Positions 23,249 through 34,938 of a stretch of 64,000 bases of DNA are shown piece after piece. The stretch covers positions 9,173,154-9,237,153 of the forward strand of contig NC_034013.1 in NCBI RefSeq assembly GCF_000346465.2. Reading direction: 5' to 3'. The notes below the pieces were generated by a model. That model made no database searches. It saw nothing but the letters and a program-made list of their open reading frames with translations, and was not told where the DNA came from. Made by a program: the position numbers and the translations under genes. Source of the DNA: Prunus persica (taxonomy: Eukaryota; Streptophyta; Magnoliopsida; Rosales; Rosaceae). The stretch's first letter is position 1. The number at the start of each line of letters is the position of its first letter.

Positions 23249-25137
23249 AAACTGAAAGGTCTCCTGAACCCATGCAAGCACATGCAACATATCTTAGGCA
23301 CTGAAATTCAATTACCATCAACACCTATCTCTCACATCAAGCTTTTACAGATTTGATGACAATCTGAAAATTAGTAGTCAACAAATAAGTGAGATCTTCA
23401 AAAGGGAGAAATGTAACTAGGTCTTGGGGTAGCCATCAAAAGCGTGAGAATGAAGATTCAAATATGGTTAAGTTGTTGAACTACGTGAGAAGAGGGAAAG
23501 AGAGAGAGAGGGAGGGGGCGGTAGGAGACTCGGTCGAGGTGGGCTGTTCCATCTTTTTCATGATCTTTTATTTTTTAAATTTTATTTCAAAGGGTTATAG
23601 TTGGGTTTTTTGTCCAACTGTAAAATAAAGTTTTAATTGTTTTAAAAAATGACGGATGGCAAATTTTAAATAGGAGTGTTATCGGCTGACGTGGTGATAC
23701 AGTACTATTCTATAATTTCTCATGTGGTAAGACATATAAGGATTGATACATAAAATAACTTTTTATTTGATTGATAATCATATAAAGCAGAAAATATTTT
23801 GGCCATTTGCATCAAGCTCAAACATCCTTTTTGCATGCGTGCTCCTCCAGAACCACACACTATAATAAGAGGTAAAAAATGATTGGCAGCATATACTCAA
23901 CCAAACTTGTGATTGTTAGTTTTCCCAATTTCTCATCCAGATTAACTTAACTTTTTGAGAAAAATATTAGGTTGTCATTTATATATTTATTTTAAGCTTT
24001 AATTTATAGTTTAATTTTAAAGGGTGTATTCAATTGGGATTTGAAAAGATTATTTTGGGATAATTATTAGTTTTTCCTTTGAAGTATCAAAGAAATAAAA
24101 TAAAGTTTTTAAGGATTATCGTGGGAATATTTTAAAAGTGACTTGGTGTAGTGAGCAACTTTGATAACAATCCAAGCTTCCTTTCAGTGCCACAACAAAG
24201 GGGGAAGGTATAGTTTAAAAACACAATAATGGTATCATGAGTAATTGAGTGTCCATAACAAATTTTAGGGTCCTAGAATTAGGATGTGTCCATAACAAAT
24301 TTTAGGGTACGAGAATCTTACATTACCAAATTTTAGACAAATTAATGTGATCATTGAGTTCAATTCACAATCTCCTGAAATCTTAAAGTACCAAATAGTC
24401 TAGCAAAATAACGTGGCTTGTGGAGTGTAAGCATATATATATCTTTCTCTTGTTTCATATGAATTGTAAACAGACTATCACATTAACATGATGTTTAACA
24501 ATATGATTGAGGGCAGGATATGATGCTTGGTGGGACTGACACATCCTCCAACACAGCTGAGTTTGCATTTGCGGAAACCATGAACAATCCAGCGTTGATG
24601 GGAAAAGCCAAGCAAGAATTGGACGATGTAGTTGGCAAAGGCAACATTGTACAAGAAACTCATATTTCCAAATTACCATACTTACAAGCTGTGATGAAAG
24701 AAACTCTGCGCCTGCACCCAGTCGGGCCACTTTTAGCCCCTCACTGCCCGAGTGAAACATGCACAGTGGGAGGCTACACCATTCCAAATGGTTCTAGGGT
24801 TCTTGTTAATGTATGGGCTATTCATAGGGACCCTTCTAACTGGGAAGACCCATTGGATTTTGATCCAGACAGGTTCTTGCATGGCAAATGGGACTATAGT
24901 GGACGTGACTTCAACTATTTACCATTCGGGTCAGGCAGAAGAATATGTCCTGGGACAGCAATGGCTGAGAGGATGGTGGTATATACACTTGCTACACTCT
25001 TGCATTCCTTTGACTGGAAATTGCCACAGGGGGAGGAGTTGGATCTTTCAGAGAAGTTTGGGATTGTGATGAAGAAGCAGATACCTCTGGTTCTCATCCC
25101 AACTCCAAGGCTATCGGATCCAGCACTATACGAGTAG
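20644..25137 (+). CDS. Cytochrome P450, CYP706 family, type I copy 3 (intact)
   Basis: Exons 20644-21582 and 24517-25137 (phase-0 intron of 2934 bp, donor GTATGT, acceptor GGGCAG) encode 519 aa, one residue more than copies 2 and 4 because of RLLKM in place of RLKM. Domains run in the usual order: membrane anchor (about 15-36), [11 protein letters not shown] hinge, WRMLRK, I-helix GGTDTS, KETLR, PDRF and heme loop [10 protein letters not shown], the most canonical of the four copies. Exon 1 is GC-rich and exon 2 is not, as in copies 2 and 4. Predicted ER-bound monooxygenase; substrate unknown. The start at 20644 is chosen because MNWFKTS is shared with copy 4. Confidence 0.9.
23192..23247. 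repeat. (CT)n microsatellite in the intron of type I copy 3
   Basis: About 28 CT units, in the position equivalent to the tract in copy 1. Confidence 0.95.
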
Positions 25138-26565
25138 CCTACAATATTTCAAGATGTTAATGCTTTTTTTATAATTGAAGTTGTACTTCAACTACGGTTT
25201 ATATCAAGCTAACAATTTGAACTTGATCAATAATTAAGATTAGCAACTTGTCCGTCTAACATCGAGAACTAATTCAAATGTTATTTCCTCTCTCGAAAAT
25301 TCATGTATAGCATTGGTAATGGAAAATCTCAAAGGCTATGAGCTTCTACACATTACATACCAAAGAATTATTGATCCCGATGATATATAGCACATGTGAT
25401 GCAACAGTAGTTGTACAAGGGTGTTAGGAAACATGAACCACCAACCATCAAGCTCCGTATATCCGAAACAGACAAGATAAAACACTCGAACCTGTTGATG
25501 TTAAGAATACTTAGATTATGAGAAAATGAGAGAATGCTCTCTGTGTTCAATTTCAATTCTCAATAACTGCCTTGAGAAGTCTGAGAATAGTATTTAAAGA
25601 CTTAATTTCTCATCCCATACAATGAACTTATTAATGCCACCAATCCCAATGCTTCATAAACTATAATACCTCCATGAGAATCTTCAAATTTTAATTAAAT
25701 TCTAGCTAAAATAGCTAAAAAGCTATTATAGCAAACCACTTAAAATATGTTTCCTCTAGGAATGTTCTCTATTTTGGCTAATCTGATATATTTTATTATT
25801 ATTTTCTCTTTCTCTTGTAAATCAAATATATTTATAAAAAAAGTAGAAATTCAATTTCACCAACCTCTCAAATGTCTCTCTCTCTCTTTCTCTTTCTCTT
25901 TAATTTGGCGAGCCTCTATTTCTCTCTCATCCTTGCTAGATGTAAAAAGTCAAAAATTAGTTTTCTAAAATAAAAAACCAAGTAAGGAGTATGTTAGAAT
26001 GAGAATTTTCCCTTTTTTTAGCCATCGTAATTAGGAATAACATGATAAAGACTCTGCTCTAAATCTGAGTGTATTTTATTTGATTTAGCATTTTTAAAAT
26101 GGAGGCATATCATTTCATGTCGATCTTGTCAGTTGGGCTGCTACAGGCACGTGGCAATCGTAAAATGTGGCCTCGCTATAAAGAAACAGATTTATATGGG
26201 CAGGGAATGAGATCCAGGCCAGGACCTCTCTGCAGTTCAAAGAATCAAGACACCGCCATAAATCGAATAAATAAATAATAATATACAAATAATGCCAGAA
26301 ATATTTATGTAGCCGATCTAGCTAACGTCCACCGAACTTTTAGATATTGACCAAAACTATTTGGCACTTGTGATTATTATTCATCTTTTCCTAGAAAGTC
26401 TTATCTGAATCATTAAAACCATTTCTGCCTGAAATTCCTACCGTTTTCTTCTGGATATATAGCACTTATCTGAAAATTTTAACCATTATTTTATCCGGTG
26501 GAGTTCAAAATAAAAACAAAAAGTTCCTATATATATATATATATACACACACACACATGTGTGTT
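25138..26565 (+). other. 3' flank of type I copy 3 and promoter region of type II relic 2
   Basis: 25138-25610 matches the 3' flank of the other type I genes. 25610-26530 matches the upstream region of the type II gene at 37031. No other gene is seen. Confidence 0.65.
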
Positions 26566-27180
26566 GGACTTGTTGGAGTTCCTTTTGGAGCTGCATAATA
26601 AAAGATTAAATAATGCAACACTCACAATGCAAGAACTCAAGGCCTTGCTCACGGTGCCTGCTATATCCATTTCGTTTTTTTCTTTTTCCTTTGTTTTTTT
26701 AGGTTGAGACAAGATCCATATCTCATTTATGCTTGTAGGTAGTTTAGTTTTAGGGTCAACTACAGTAAACCCCCCAACTTATAAGGTCATTTACAAGTTC
26801 ATACCCGATTTTGGGGACATTTATGGGTACATACTCAACGTCATGGAAAACCTACATATTGTCCCCTCCATTAGCAAGTCCGTCAGGAAATCTATTATGT
26901 GCCTACGTGGCGTCTAGCCTTCTGTAATTCAGGAAATCTGTTAAGGACATTTTCGGCATCTCACGTCCCTGGGTTTCACGCCCAAAACAACACGTGGCAT
27001 TATGTAATTCAAAACAAAAAACAAAAAACCCCCGAATCATGTTCCAGAAGCTCATCGTCCATAACCCCCCTCACCGAAATCGATTTCCCCCCAAATCGAA
27101 ACCGATTGCACAAATTGAAACCTAATCCCCATTTTGCATCGATCGAAAGCGCAAAGAAGGCTGGGTTGCTGTAATTCGAG

Positions 27181-28861
27181 ATGCCATGGGGTATTCGTCC
27201 TCGTGGTTGTCGTGCTCCTCGTTACTGTAAGTTGAAGGTAGTTTTAACTTTTCTTGCTTTTTGGTTTCCTCTCAAAGGGTTAAGATGCGTGCGGTTTGAT
27301 TTTGTCTGAACCTTTCAGTTGCTTTGAAGTGTGCTTGATAGTGATATTTATGGTCCATGGTCCATTTCTGTCGTTGTGTTGTTGGAAAGGCATAAAAAAT
27401 AAGCACTTTTTTTTTTTTCAAACCAAACTGCTTTCGATTTGAGACACTACTTAGTGGTCCAAAACCTATGCATTTGTTTATGTCCTTGTCTAGTCACCAA
27501 TTAAATATTGAACAATTGTGTATTAATAGGTTTGACTGTTATGTGGCTTTGTAGGTGAAGATGATAAGTTTACTATTCGAATGAACCATGGGGGTTCTTT
27601 ATGTGACAACCTGTATGTAAATGAGACTCTGGATTTCATTGATTTTTGCGATAAGGACCAAATGTCTATGTTTGAAATTGGTCTGATGCTTAAGGAGTTA
27701 GGCTATGATGGTATAGTGTTATATCACTATGAGCTTCCTAACTCTGCTTCTGTAGAGAAGTTTATGTCTGATGAAGATGTTATGAAAATGTGTGAATGTG
27801 TGCCAGGAGTAAGGGAGATAGATATATTTTTGACATAGTTGGCTGATGACCCTTATACCTTTTTAAACAAACACAAAGAGATCGAGCTGCAAAGGGTGGA
27901 AGGTTATGGGGTACAAAAACAGAGGTCAGTCGTGATTGAGGATATAGGATGTGCTGATTCTATTCTTCTTGTTCCTTATAAGACAAAGAGCAATGTTGAG
28001 CAGCCAACGAATGCAAAGGGTAAAACAGTGAAGATAGTGGAGCAAGAACTAGTGGAGGATGTTGGGGATTTTTCAGAACCTGACGCACCAAATAATGCAA
28101 AGGGTAAAACAGTGACTGAGGCAGCAAGGAAAGTAAAGGCTGCAAGGTCTTCAAAGGATAAGGAAGTGGCTGAACCTGAGCTACCAAAGAGTGTAAGGGC
28201 TACAAGGTCTTCAAAGGGTAAAGCTGTGGAGGATTATGTGCATTCATACTATAGCAAGGACAGTTACATGGCCCTCTATAACAATCTCATTATGCCAATT
28301 AATGGATCACAGCTATGGGAGAAAACCAATCAGACAGCAATAAAGCCATCAGCCTACACTAGACAACCTGGAAGACCTAGAGAGGTGAGGATAAAAAGAG
28401 CTGAAGAGAGAATAGATAAGACTGGGAAAAAATGGTTGGGAAGACAAAGAATGCAAATGAGGTGTAGTATTTGTGGCTTAACTGTCCATAACAAAACCAC
28501 TCACCATCGAAATCTACCTCAAAATGAAAAACCCTTTCAATGGGTAAAGGAAGACCAAGAAAAATATCTAACCAAGACCCTGCAGTTGCTGCTGTGAGTG
28601 CCTATTTTTATTGGTAGGCTATTGATGAAATGTTATGTTGTTTCTTCCTTAAAATGGAAAAGCAATTTCATTGTTTGAAGCTGAAAGTATATTTTATCTG
28701 TAGGATGAAGCAATAGCAGCTACAAGAGTTAGGAGAAAGCTTGCATATGTAAGGGCAAAGGCTGCTGCTGCTGCAAAGAAGGCTGCACTAAATGCTTCCC
28801 AGCCAAATGCAGCTGAAACTGCTGGAATAGGATTGAGAGCATCCAAGAGACAGAGAACATA
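27181..28861 (+). pseudogene. MuDR-type transposase with catalytic core deleted
   Basis: Exon 1 (27181-27226, MPWGIRPRGCRAPRY) and exon 2 (from 27555) give the N-terminal domain of plant MULE transposases (FTIRMNHGGSLCDNLYVNE, GLMLKELGYDG). A TAG at 27836-27838 interrupts the frame. After a linker with repeated AKGKTV/RSSKGK units, the frame jumps to the C-terminal part (DYVHSYYSKDSYMALYN, QPGRPREVRIKR, zinc knuckle MRCSICGLTVHNKTTHH). The DDE transposase and SWIM domains between them are absent. A 1-nt frameshift near 28570 precedes a last exon (28705-28861, DEAIAATRVRRK, Ala/Lys-rich, stop TAG). Exon structure matches the gene at the right end of the window. Confidence 0.75.
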
Positions 28862-29295
28862 GGCTCTTAGTTCTTAGTTCTTAGTTTATGCAAATTCCAT
28901 TTTATTTTGAACTAGTACAACTTCTGGTTTTGTGATGTGGCCTGATAAGTTTACTTTTGGTAGCTGTTTTATTGTATTCCAGATTAGGTGCTCATGTTCA
29001 TTTTATAAATTTGAGCTGTAGATGTTGGAAAAGTATGTATGTATTTTGAACTCAAAATATAATGGAATTTGCCTTCAAGCAATTGTTCAATTGGAAATTC
29101 CCTAACAATTGTGCATACATAAACAGTCTGCATTTCCAAATTGCCTCACAATCGTTCATACATAAACATCTTTGATACAATTTCACATGGGAAATTACAA
29201 GAAACAGACCTTTTATATACAAAGCACTTTGATTTTCCAAAATGTCCCACAAATGGCCACAAAAAACATCACCCAACTCTTCTAAGATATAGACC

Positions 29296-29673
29296 CTAAA
29301 ATGTAAGCGCTAATTTCACATTCTTGGAAGATCCAGAGTCTCTCCATTCTAGTACTAGCATGCCCAACAACACAATCAAAAAAATCCAAGAACCCAGAAC
29401 ACTTGCTCGTAGAAATCTTTGTGCTTTCAAGGTAGCTTCAACCTCTTTTTTCAATTTTCGGTTTTCATCTTCTTCCTTACGCAATCGTTTCAATAGTCCA
29501 GATATCACAATCTTAGACCTTTCGCATACCTGTGGATCATACCATTCAAAGAATGCACAACCTCTTCTTACCCCATAGTCGGTGCAGCCCCAAAATCTTC
29601 TCCCAGTGTTGTTGTCAGTCCACGACGTCGTCAGAAGACATTGATTGCCGTAGTGACAAATGGGCTGGCCCAC
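29296..29673 (-). CDS. GRF-type zinc-finger protein with coiled coil and C-terminal TM segment (MULE-borne)
   Basis: About 125 residues. The N-terminal GRF zinc finger shows CHYGNQC, the signature TGRRFWGCTDY and GCAFFEWYD. A charged coiled-coil stretch follows (about residues 60-88, LLKRLRKEEDENRKLKKEVE), then a hydrophobic segment (about 95-110, WIFLIVLLGMLVLEW). GRF fingers bind nucleic acid in known proteins, and small GRF-coil-TM proteins are widespread in plant genomes. It sits tail to tail with the transposase remnant inside the MULE. The frame opens with GTG; no in-frame ATG lies between it and the upstream TGA, so the true start may be lost by frameshift. Expression is unknown. Confidence 0.6.
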   Translation of the reverse strand: MGQPICHYGNQCLLTTSWTDNNTGRRFWGCTDYGVRRGCAFFEWYDPQVCERSKIVISGLLKRLRKEEDENRKLKKEVEATLKAQRFLRASVLGSWIFLIVLLGMLVLEWRDSGSSKNVKLALTF

Positions 29674-31329
29674 TTCGCATCTTTGAATTTGCAGACATCA
29701 TCAACCTCGTCGACATCGTCGTCTTTATCTTCTTTGAATTGGAACCTGGGCATCCACTTCTATCGATTTGGGGGCTAGGTCTGAGTGGGGGCTTAGATAT
29801 GGAACTCAATTTGGGGGTTTTCTGTTTTTCTTTTTTGAATTAAAGTAAACCACGTGTTGTTTTGGATGTCAAACCCAGGGACTTGATCTGCCGAAAATGC
29901 CCTTAAAAAATTGTCCAGCTAGACGTCACGTAGGCACATAACAGATTTCCTAACGGACTCGCTAACGGAGGGGGCAATATGTAGGTTTTCCGTGACGTTG
30001 AGTATGTACCTATAAATGTTCCCAAAATCGGGTATGAACTCGTAAATGACCCTATAGGTTGGGGGGTTTACTGTAGTTTACCCTTAGTTTTATTTGAGGG
30101 AAACATTGTAGGGTGCAAAACAACAATTCGAACCGTTCATTCAAAGATTATTCTTGCAAGAAATTAGTAAAATTGAAAACCATTACGACATCTAATTGTT
30201 TGTGATCAACAAAATAGTTGATTCCAGTGGTTCAAGAAAATACTAAAACTGCAACCATCAATTGATTAGTCATATGATATCAAATTCAAGTGATTTTTTG
30301 CAGAGATGATATTTGAAGGAATAGTTAAAAACTGTACGGATCGGATTATAAAAATACAATATGGATGAGCCCCACAAGGGTGTCTCTCAAATAGGAATCT
30401 CTCCGTTGAAACTCTGTGTATATACAAATACCAAATACGTGGTCAAAATTTCAAGTATATTGGACCTTTTTTTCTTCATATTATTCGCTTTCAAGAAAAA
30501 TGTGGTACTAGAATAAATGTTTTGACATTCATGAATCATATATATTCAATTTATTAGGGTGATTAACAAGCTTGTCGTGTAATTGTGTACTTCTCATTAC
30601 TAAAATTGAAAGAAGTTCTAAATTCGAATTCCCCTCTTTGATTGCTAAGTTGTTTTGAATTGTTTATAGGACGTTATCGTAAGTGGAAGTGACACCACCA
30701 CAACAACAATGGAATGGGTGATGACTGAGCTTATGCAAAATCCAGAAGAAATGAGAAAAGTTCAAGAAGAATTAACAGAAATTGTGGGGTTGAACAACTT
30801 GGTGGAAGAGTTTCATTTGCCCAAATTACATTACTTAGATGCTGTCATCAAGGAGACATCCAGGTTGTCTAAATTGGAGCTCTCCCCTTAGTTTAGTTAG
30901 TGTTCATGTCTCCATAAACGTGTGTGTGCATATTGTTGTAAGAAAAATAAATGAAGAAAGTATGGAAACTGAAATAAATTTGTGTTATGTGTTTCATCTC
31001 ATTTCACAAGTGAGATCTTGTTGCACTCGTTCTTGATTTGTTCTGTCAATTAAATTTTACAGTTCATATTGTAATTACTTTGAATTTGGATTATACATTC
31101 ATATTACTATTCATGTAATTAAATTACTAGCAATAATGCATTCCAGTAAGTAAGCACCAAAACGACAAATATATAAAATCATTGAGCAATGATTAATGGA
31201 AAAGTTGATCACTATCTTGCCAATTTCCTTAAATCACGTGGTTTTCTTTTAATCAACATGTTCTAAATATTATAATTAAATAAAGAGTTAGTTGATTGCA
31301 TTGCAATTTGCAACCGTGCTTTAGGTTTG

Positions 31330-31345
31330 CATGCAAAAACACGTG
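31330..31345 (+). promoter_or_regulatory. RY motif plus G-box upstream of type I copy 4
   Basis: CATGCA (31330-31335) and CACGTG (31340-31345), in the same relative order as in copy 2. Between this pair and the start codon the leader is partly duplicated: the 'gagtccttccctt' block occurs at about 31413 and again at about 31487, placing the pair about 205 bp from the ATG. Confidence 0.5.
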
Positions 31346-31549
31346 GTCTAAATTAAAACAACCGCATTGGTAGCCGCCATTGAGTGTACACTGGATATTC
31401 ACTAGCAACACACTGAGTCCTTCCCTTTCTCCCTTTATTTTATATATTGGTAGGCCCCATTGAGTCAATTGTACGCTGCACCACACAGAGTCCTTCCCTT
31501 CTCCCTTTATTTCTTCACACAAAACTCAAATCGCAATTTGAAGCTTACC

Positions 31550-34500
31550 ATGAATTGGTTCAAAACTAGTACCACAAATGATGAGAGTTGGCTTCTTCTC
31601 TACACTCTCTCAGCCATTTTCGCAAGCATCTGGTGTGCATGGCTGTGCATGAAAAAGTCCCGCAACAAAATCTCACCATTGCCCCCAGGCCCATTGGGCA
31701 TGCCCTTGCTCGGTAACCTTCTCTCTCTCGACCCAGAACTAAACTCCTACTTCGCCTGCCTGGCCCACACCTATGGCCCAATCTTCAAGCTCCACCTCGG
31801 CGCCATGACCTGCGTCGTCCTCAACTCCCCTTCCTCCGCCCGCGAGGTCCTCAAAGACAGTGACGTCACCTTCGCCAACCGTGACGTTCCCGTAGCGGCC
31901 CGGATCGCCTTCTACGGAGGGGCCGACGTCTTGTGGAGCCCGCACGGGCCGGAGTGGCGGATGCTGAGAAAGGTCTGCGTGCTGAAGATGCTCGGCGGCG
32001 CCGCGCTGGACTCGTTCCAATCGATCCGCCAAAACCAGGTCCGAAAGATGGTCGGTTACTTGTACGGTAGGGCCGGGTCGCCCGTAAACGTGGGCGAGCA
32101 GATCTTCCTGACGTCGCTTAACGTCATCTCTAACATGATATGTGGCGGCTGCATCGCGGCGGTGGACGGGGAGGAGAGGGCCGGGCTCGGGGCGGAGTTT
32201 CGGAAAGTGGTGTCGGAGATGACGGGGCTCATAGGTCGGCCCAATGTTTCGGATTTTTTTCCGGGTTTGGGTCGGTTCGATTTGCAGGGTATAAAGAAGC
32301 AGATGGAGGGGCTGGTGCGGAGGTTTGATGGGATATTTGAGCAGATGATTGATCAACGGCTGAGGATGGAGGAGGAAGGCGCGAAAGAGAGTCAAGATTT
32401 TTTGACTTTTTTGTTGAAATTGAAAGAGGAGGGAGGAGATTCCAAGACGCCTCTGACCATGACTCACATCAAAGCTCTGCTTATGGTATGTGAACATTCT
32501 TCAAAACTTAATTTACATACAAAAGCTAAATTCAAACCTTTGATTTTGCAAATTTTCGTTCAATCCGAACACTTGCACGTTGTTCATAATCATAACCTTC
32601 CATACTGAACCAATCTGTATTGGGAAAAAAATAGCAAAATGGGGCCTTAAATGGGGCTGTGCCATTTTGGGCCTAAAAAATATAGAGCTCAAATGCCTAA
32701 AGCATCCCGACAAGAATTTTATAGTGAGGACGTTATATATGATTCTTAGGTGAAGTCTTATATTTTAATCGTTAGATCAGGCAAATCAGTTTGATCTAAC
32801 AATTAACCAATGTGATCCAACAGTTAAGAAATATGGTCTCGCTTAAGAGCCATATATTAAGCTCTCACTATAGAATGACTTGCATCCCCAATTGAAGAGT
32901 TTTCGATCCCTATATCATAGAACTTGTCGAAACTAGTTCTAAATCCGTGGACTAGTATAGGAAAAAAACTTCCCTACCATAGGGATGCCATGTAAGTATC
33001 CTCAACTAATCAATTCTTAATAGCTATCAACCATACTGACGGTTTGGACTCAAATTAATGAACCTTACTAATCTAGATAATGAACCCCATCAATCTAAAT
33101 ACATTGAGAACTCTAAGTATTTCAAATACATGAAATTTATTAAAAGCCAAACTATTTCAAATTCATGGATCTTATTAGAACATCTCCAAGGGAAATGTCA
33201 AATAAAAAACATCAATTTTGTATTTCACGGCCTATATGGCAATTTAACATTATGGACAACTTCTTATTCCACCCGAACTGTTAAATAAAATTATTATTTT
33301 ACTAAAGAATATATGAAAAACAATGAAAATATGGTAAGAGAAAAGCATATGGAAGCTTGAAAACGTCACTTTTATACACAGCAGGCAAGGCCCATTCATT
33401 AAAAAGCTCTCGATAACTGAAATAACGTCTTTGTTTCTTGCTGTCAAAATTGCCGCTAGTTCATAAGACGTTATTTACACGTCGGATATAACACTTTGGG
33501 TGGATATGAGTGAGTCACCTTTTCTAGCCGTGTAGCACTCCACTTGGCTTTTGATAGCTCGGGTGGAGATGCTCTTAAAAGCCAAAATAATGAGATAAGT
33601 GCTTTCTATCCCAATGCCTAACTTTAAGGGTAAATTACTCAAATGGTTCTCAAACTTATACATGATTTACATTTTGATCCCTCAACTAAATTATTCGATC
33701 AAATGATCCATCAACTCTATTTTTTGAAATGGAATTGGAATCCCTAATTCCAGCCCTACACCCGACCCAACCCCTTACCATGCACTGCCTCCCTTTACTG
33801 CCTGCCTATCTCTCTCTCTCTCTCTCTTTTTAAAACTGAAAGGTCTCTTGAACCCCAAGGAAGCACACACCCATCTCTCACATCAAGCTTTTACAGATTT
33901 GATGACAATTTGAAAATTTGTAGTCAACAAATGAGTGAGACCTTCAAAGAGGAGAAGGGGTGAGAATGAAGGATTCAGAGATGGTTAAGTTGTTGTACTG
34001 CGTGAGAAGGAGGAGAGAGAGGGAGGGGACGATGACCAAGGGAGGGAGGGGGCGGTAGGAGACTGGGTCGGGGTGGGCGGTTACAACTTTTTCATGATCT
34101 TTTAGTTTTTAAATTTTATTTCAAAGGGTTATAATTGAGTTTTTATGTCCAGCTGTAATAAAGTTTTAATTGTTTTTAAAAATGATACATGGCAAATAGT
34201 TTAGCAAAATAACTTGCCTTGTAAAGCGTAAGCATATATATATCTTTCTCTTGTTTCATGTGAAATGTTAACAAACTATCACATTAACATGATGGTTAAC
34301 AATATGACTGAGGACAGGATATGATGCTTGGTGGGACTGAAACAACCGCCGACACAGTTGAGTTTGCATTCGCTGAAACCATGAACAAACTAGCGGTGAT
34401 GGGAAAAGCCAAGCAAGAATTGGACGATGTAGTTGGCAAAGGCAACATTGTACAAGAAACTCATATTTCCAAATTACCATACTTACAAGCTGTGATGAAA

Positions 34501-34938
34501 GAAACTCTGCGCCTGCACCCAGTCGCGCCACTTTTAATCCCTCACTGCCCAAGTGAAACATGCACAGTGGGAGGCTACACCATTCCAAAGGGTTCTAGGG
34601 TTCTTGTTAATGCATGGGCAATTCATAGAGACCCTTCTAACTGGGAAGACCCATTGGATTTTGATCCAGACAGGTTCTTGCATGGCAAATGGGACTATAG
34701 TGGACGTGACTTCAACTATTTACCATTTGGGTCAGGCAGAAGAATATGTGTTGGGACAGGAATGGCTGAGAGGATGGTGGTATATACACTTGCTACACTC
34801 TTGCATTCCTTTGACTGGAAATTGCCACAGGGTGAGGAGTTGGATCTTTCAGAGAAGTTTGGGATTGTGATGAAGAAGAAGATACCTCTGGTTCTCATCC
34901 CAACTCCAAGGCTATCGGATCCAGCACTCTATGAGTAG
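31550..34938 (+). CDS. Cytochrome P450, CYP706 family, type I copy 4 (intact)
   Basis: Exons 31550-32485 and 34318-34938 (phase-0 intron of 1832 bp; acceptor GGACAG) encode 518 aa. The architecture equals copies 2 and 3, with substitutions at informative sites: hinge KISPLPPGP (first proline to serine), I-helix GGTETTADT (Glu for Asp in the acid-Thr pair, which many P450s tolerate), and heme loop [10 protein letters not shown]. All essential residues (ExxR, Cys ligand) remain, so it should fold. The I-helix and the neighbouring [11 protein letters not shown] region differ most from the sister copies, which could change substrate handling. An upstream in-frame ATG at 31460 is not conserved and was not used. 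Confidence 0.9.
33627..33716. mobile_element. Fragment of a TIR element end in the intron of type I copy 4
   Basis: GGGTAAATTACTCAAATGGT and about 70 further bp match the left end of the element at 16031. No partner end is present in this intron. Confidence 0.6.

Larger units (their letters stand above)
26753..30083. mobile_element. MuDR-like MULE (3331 bp) with long TIRs and 9-bp target duplication
   Basis: Perfect 9-bp direct repeats TTAGTTTTA at 26744-26752 and 30084-30092. Inverted repeats of about 250 bp: 26753-27012 and 29832-30083 (outer ends GGGTCAACTACAG and GGGTAAACTACAG). The inside holds a deleted mudrA-like gene on + and a convergent GRF zinc-finger ORF on -. Long TIRs plus a 9-bp duplication are diagnostic of Mutator-like elements. 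Confidence 0.92.
26566..30891 (+). pseudogene. Type II CYP706 P450 relic 2 (two internal deletions, MULE in intron)
   Basis: The promoter region is kept, but exon 1 is reduced to its last ~88 bp (26566-26653, DLLEFLLELHNK..LTMQELKALLT), joined to the 5' leader at a short GTGTTGG/GGACTTGTTG overlap. Exon 2 starts at 30670 (DVIVSGSDTTTTTMEWVMTE) and reads open to KETSRL, then jumps straight to SKLELSP and a stop. The segment from the K-helix to the C-terminus (about 400 bp, including the heme loop) was lost between two similar CAGGTT sites. The I-helix glycine is also changed (SGSDTT). A 3.3-kb MULE sits in the intron. Not functional. Confidence 0.9.

Noticed and set aside
27836..27838. TAG in the MULE gene as part of a tiny intron or a recoded stop
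   Set aside because: A GT..AG pair around it would give a 30-bp intron, too short for plants, and the gene is broken elsewhere too.
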